This document shows, piece after piece, positions 61,171 to 64,000 of a stretch of DNA of 64,000 nt (positions within the stretch are counted from its first letter, which is position 1; each line of letters begins with the position of its first letter). The stretch comes from Yarrowia lipolytica (lineage: Eukaryota > Ascomycota > Dipodascomycetes > Dipodascales). The stretch spans positions 62,001 to 126,000 of the forward strand of contig NC_090771.1 of the NCBI RefSeq assembly GCF_001761485.1. Reading direction: 5' to 3'. The position numbers were made by a program, and so were the translations under genes. The notes beneath the pieces were generated by a model, which had not been told where the DNA came from, ran no database searches, and worked only from the letters and a program-made list of their open reading frames with translations.

Positions 61171-64000
61171 CTCGTGTGGTAAAGTCACGTGACCGTTGAC
61201 CGGACCTTCAGCGCAGGCGTTCTTGTAAACTTCTTCAGCCTATCTCTCTCTCCATTTTCCTTGCTCTGAAGAGTTATAATAGAACATCCATTCGGTGTTC
61301 ATGCGTCAAGTTGCATGGTGTGCATTATCTATGCATCGGCGCATATGCGCCAAGACCCAGTGTTGTATGACTAAGCATGTTTTAGGGCCGTCTTCTGGAT
61401 AGACCTGGTGCTAACAATGTACTTTTTATTGCGGTTCGAGTTCCGGTTCGGCTTGTTGGGCGGTTCTTAAATACCCTCAGATGAGAAGACCCTTACATGC
61501 CAAGTGTGATTTGCTGTTGAACAAGGGGTTGGGGGTTATATATAAGGGCATGAGGTTCCCCCAGACGCGGAACAGAAAAACTACACGGACTCACTCTCGA
61601 CATTCGTTGTAACCCACAACCACACCAGCCAGGAAACTCGCTCCGCTACCCTGCTGCAGAGTCAGCACAAACGATGCAGCAGCAACCTGCTTTCTGACCG
61701 TTGTCTGCTGCCCCTGGTCAAAACCTGTACATTATTGTACTCACAAAAACATGTTTCCCTGCAGCTGCTGACGCATCACACTGCTACAAGTAGCACGTTT
61801 CACTTTGTGCGTTTCTGCATATTACCAACACGTTTCATAAACGGCTGTTCATACCTGTCAGACCTGACCCCTGTCAAACTACAACCCTGCATCAGCACCT
61901 GGTCCCCACAACATGGCGTGTTAAACAAAACCACCCTATCAGACTCTAGGCTGTGTGAGTGTTGTACTCGTACATTACAGGGGTAATGGAATGTGCCTCT
62001 TGGTTTTGCACTTCTCCCTAATTCTACAGCTGTTCCCACACCCTGTAGTGTATATGCTACATGCAGGCTATGCAACCGTCCACGTGACTTATGCACTAGC
62101 GACAGGGGCCTTGGACCAGGTGTCACGGCAGCAACGGCAGTGTCAGATAACGATATTGGCCCTTGTTGGCTTTGTCCCACCCTTGTCGACGGCCCGACCC
62201 TGGTGGTAGTCTATCCACCTGCATTCCTGCATGCTCGTACAGAGTAAAGAGCCCCTTTTTTGTTTGTAGAAGACGATTAACTCGATTCGGGGTGACGTCA
62301 CAACTGCTTGTAACGGCATGACCCATGTCGTGTTGTTCCACTTACACGGGCTATGCTGGCCCTCACAGAAGCAAAGTCGTCTAATTACACACAATTACAT
62401 AGCTCGCCGAAACCCATAACGGCACAAAACAGTGCAACTCGACTCAGATAACTCTCAGAGACGTAAGAGACAGCTACCTTGTAGGGATCTACAAGTAGTG
62501 TATTTTCGCAACCACCAGGGTATCATATGGGTCATAACCTGTGGTGTTGTCTTGTATAAGCAACAACACATGTCTCCAACCTCTACAGACGTGAAAGCGG
62601 AGCAATCTCAAGGGACAAAACACAAATGCCAGAGCCGTTATGACCTATGACTTATGAGCTGTTGGTTACAATGCGCTAGTTTTCTGGTACAGCCCAATAT
62701 TGAGACAGCGCCCACATAATATCACGAAAGCAGCCAAACGTTGTCGAAACGCATGAAAAAAGTGCGGCAATAATAGTTTGGAGAAGACTTGAGGGAGACG
62801 CGGAGCCTTCTTCTCCGTCATACCCAGAATCTGGCCGTCATAACCTGTCTCGCGCCCCCGCAATACTCCTAATTCCATCCGCCACGTCTTATGATCTCCA
62901 CCGACAGCAAACAAGTCAAATGTAGTCGAGTCAAAAGCAGACCCAACACAACACCTTGGTAGATGATAATCGGCAACAAGAGACCGTAAACGGGTCTATA
63001 AATGTGGACAAGAGGTAATAAAGTACCTCGAAGGATGAGACGCCCAAAATATCAACTTTTGGATTTTCCGAAAATCTTAGAAACGCTCCAGTTTCGTCAC
63101 AAGGCGTTTTACGGAAACTCGGACTTCCCCAGGATGTTCTCCGCGACCCGCTCTTCCCCGTGGTCAACTCGCCGTTCTCGTCTGGCCCATTTCCGGAGAC
63201 GGAGAGTCTTTTTTGGGAGGCTGTATCACACCTTTTTTTAGCTGTATCACATTTTCGACTGTAGCCAACAGTTGTCTCACATATGGAGCCGTCGCCCGGG
63301 CAACATCCGCTCCACCACCTCCAAAGAACATGACTCACGGCTTCTCCATTGGTCTTCTGACCCCCACGCCGCTTACTGGATCAGGAAAGTCGACTTTTCG
63401 CTTCTCAAAAGGCCGTTGAGACAAGAACCTGCCTAGTTGGGAAACTGGAGTGACACAGAGACAGTCAAAAAGGAGCCGACAAAGTCAGAGAAGGCTAGAC
63501 TCGCGTTGCAGACAGTTCTCTTTGTGTCTGGGTGAAAGTAACTGAAAAGTCAACTGCGAAATAAAAAGTGCAACAAAAATACTCATAACTCGAGATTTAG
63601 TAAAGCTATCGGAGCGGAGACTTGACCAGAGCAATCAGCTCAATCTCCTAATTCGTCTGATATCACTCAAATCCTAATCTTTGTCATACTCATCATCCTG
63701 TGTTACTTTCCAGTCCAACCTTTTGTTCTGCCTTGTTTGCACATCCCACCTCCACCAGACGCACCGTGGGGCAAGCTTGTTGTGCAGTAGAGGTGGATCG
63801 ACAGGAGGATCTCTGTGGTATGTAAGAGCGTCGTGCTGCCTCACGACATGGCCGACGTTGTGGGGCGACATGGGTCATGCTGGGTACGACAAGGGTCTTG
63901 TCGGGGGGGTCACATAGTCAAGGTCATACTCACCACACAGACCATGTGGTGGATAACAAAAAACTCAAGCCACGTATCCTTTACAGCACAGCCTCAGTAC
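61171..64000. other. Gene-free right end
   Basis: No gene is supported. TATATATAA at 61537-61545 stands in a promoter-like setting, but no coding frame follows it. Degenerate ~20-bp array units occur at 62310-62350 and 63830-63960. Frames such as 62931-63338 (-) are open without recognisable domains. Confidence 0.45.
63830..63960. repeat. Degenerate ~20-bp array (CGACATGG type)
   Basis: Units such as cacgacatggccgacgttgt, ggggcgacatgggtcatgct and gggtacgacaagggtcttgt follow each other, matching the arrays near N7BM and at 37 kb. Confidence 0.55.

Noticed and set aside
61537-61545. Strong TATA-like element with a promoter-like downstream region
   Set aside because: The only nearby ATG frames are a few codons long or lack coding character, so no gene is assigned. 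It could be a remnant promoter.

Overview
The window looks like nuclear DNA of the yeast Yarrowia lipolytica or a very close relative. Four things point that way. The one intron that can be placed with confidence has a GTGAGT donor and a TACTAAC branch site almost fused to the acceptor CAG, as is usual in Yarrowia. Two perfect copies of the Yarrowia-type telomere unit GGGTTAGTCA lie inside the window. Coding regions prefer CGA, GAG, AAG and CTG codons. CACGTG palindromes are very frequent. These are recognition calls made by eye; no database was searched.

Only eight genes can be supported well, which is sparse for 64 kb of this genome. In order they are: the 3' part of an alpha-arrestin trafficking adaptor (+, cut by the window start); a divergent poly(A)-binding-protein-like protein with four RRMs and a C-terminal MLLE domain (-); a fungal-type protein with a conserved C-terminal domain and a polyglutamine tail (-), which reads across an apparent one-base frame break; the complex I accessory subunit N7BM/NDUFA12 (+, two exons); a small zinc-ribbon protein (-, first exon unresolved); a BTB/POZ protein (-); deoxyhypusine synthase (-); and adenylate kinase (+, one extra base breaks the frame). 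Several weaker or broken coding traces lie between them: a GC-rich relic at 20 kb, a 48-codon ORF at 43.6 kb, decayed coding-like DNA at 43.7-44.6 kb, a LINE ORF2 3' remnant at 58.2-58.6 kb, and a Lys/Glu-rich broken gene at 60.4-61.0 kb.

The long gene-free stretches (5.5-20 kb, 21.4-28.9 kb, 30-35 kb, 52.4-60 kb, 61-64 kb) are not featureless. They hold three recurring structures: a family of degenerate tandem arrays with a unit near 20 bp; a set of minisatellites with a 9-11 bp period that place A- or T-tracts once per helical turn; and about 58 CACGTG sites, roughly four times chance. Long A, T and C homopolymers and many short tandem arrays also occur.

The recognised genes are unrelated housekeeping or regulatory functions (translation factor hypusination, adenylate balance, respiration, mRNA binding, endocytic sorting). 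Nothing in their order suggests a cluster or pathway. The most interesting signals are the repeat architecture of the intergenic DNA and the repeated single-base frame breaks, which may be assembly errors.
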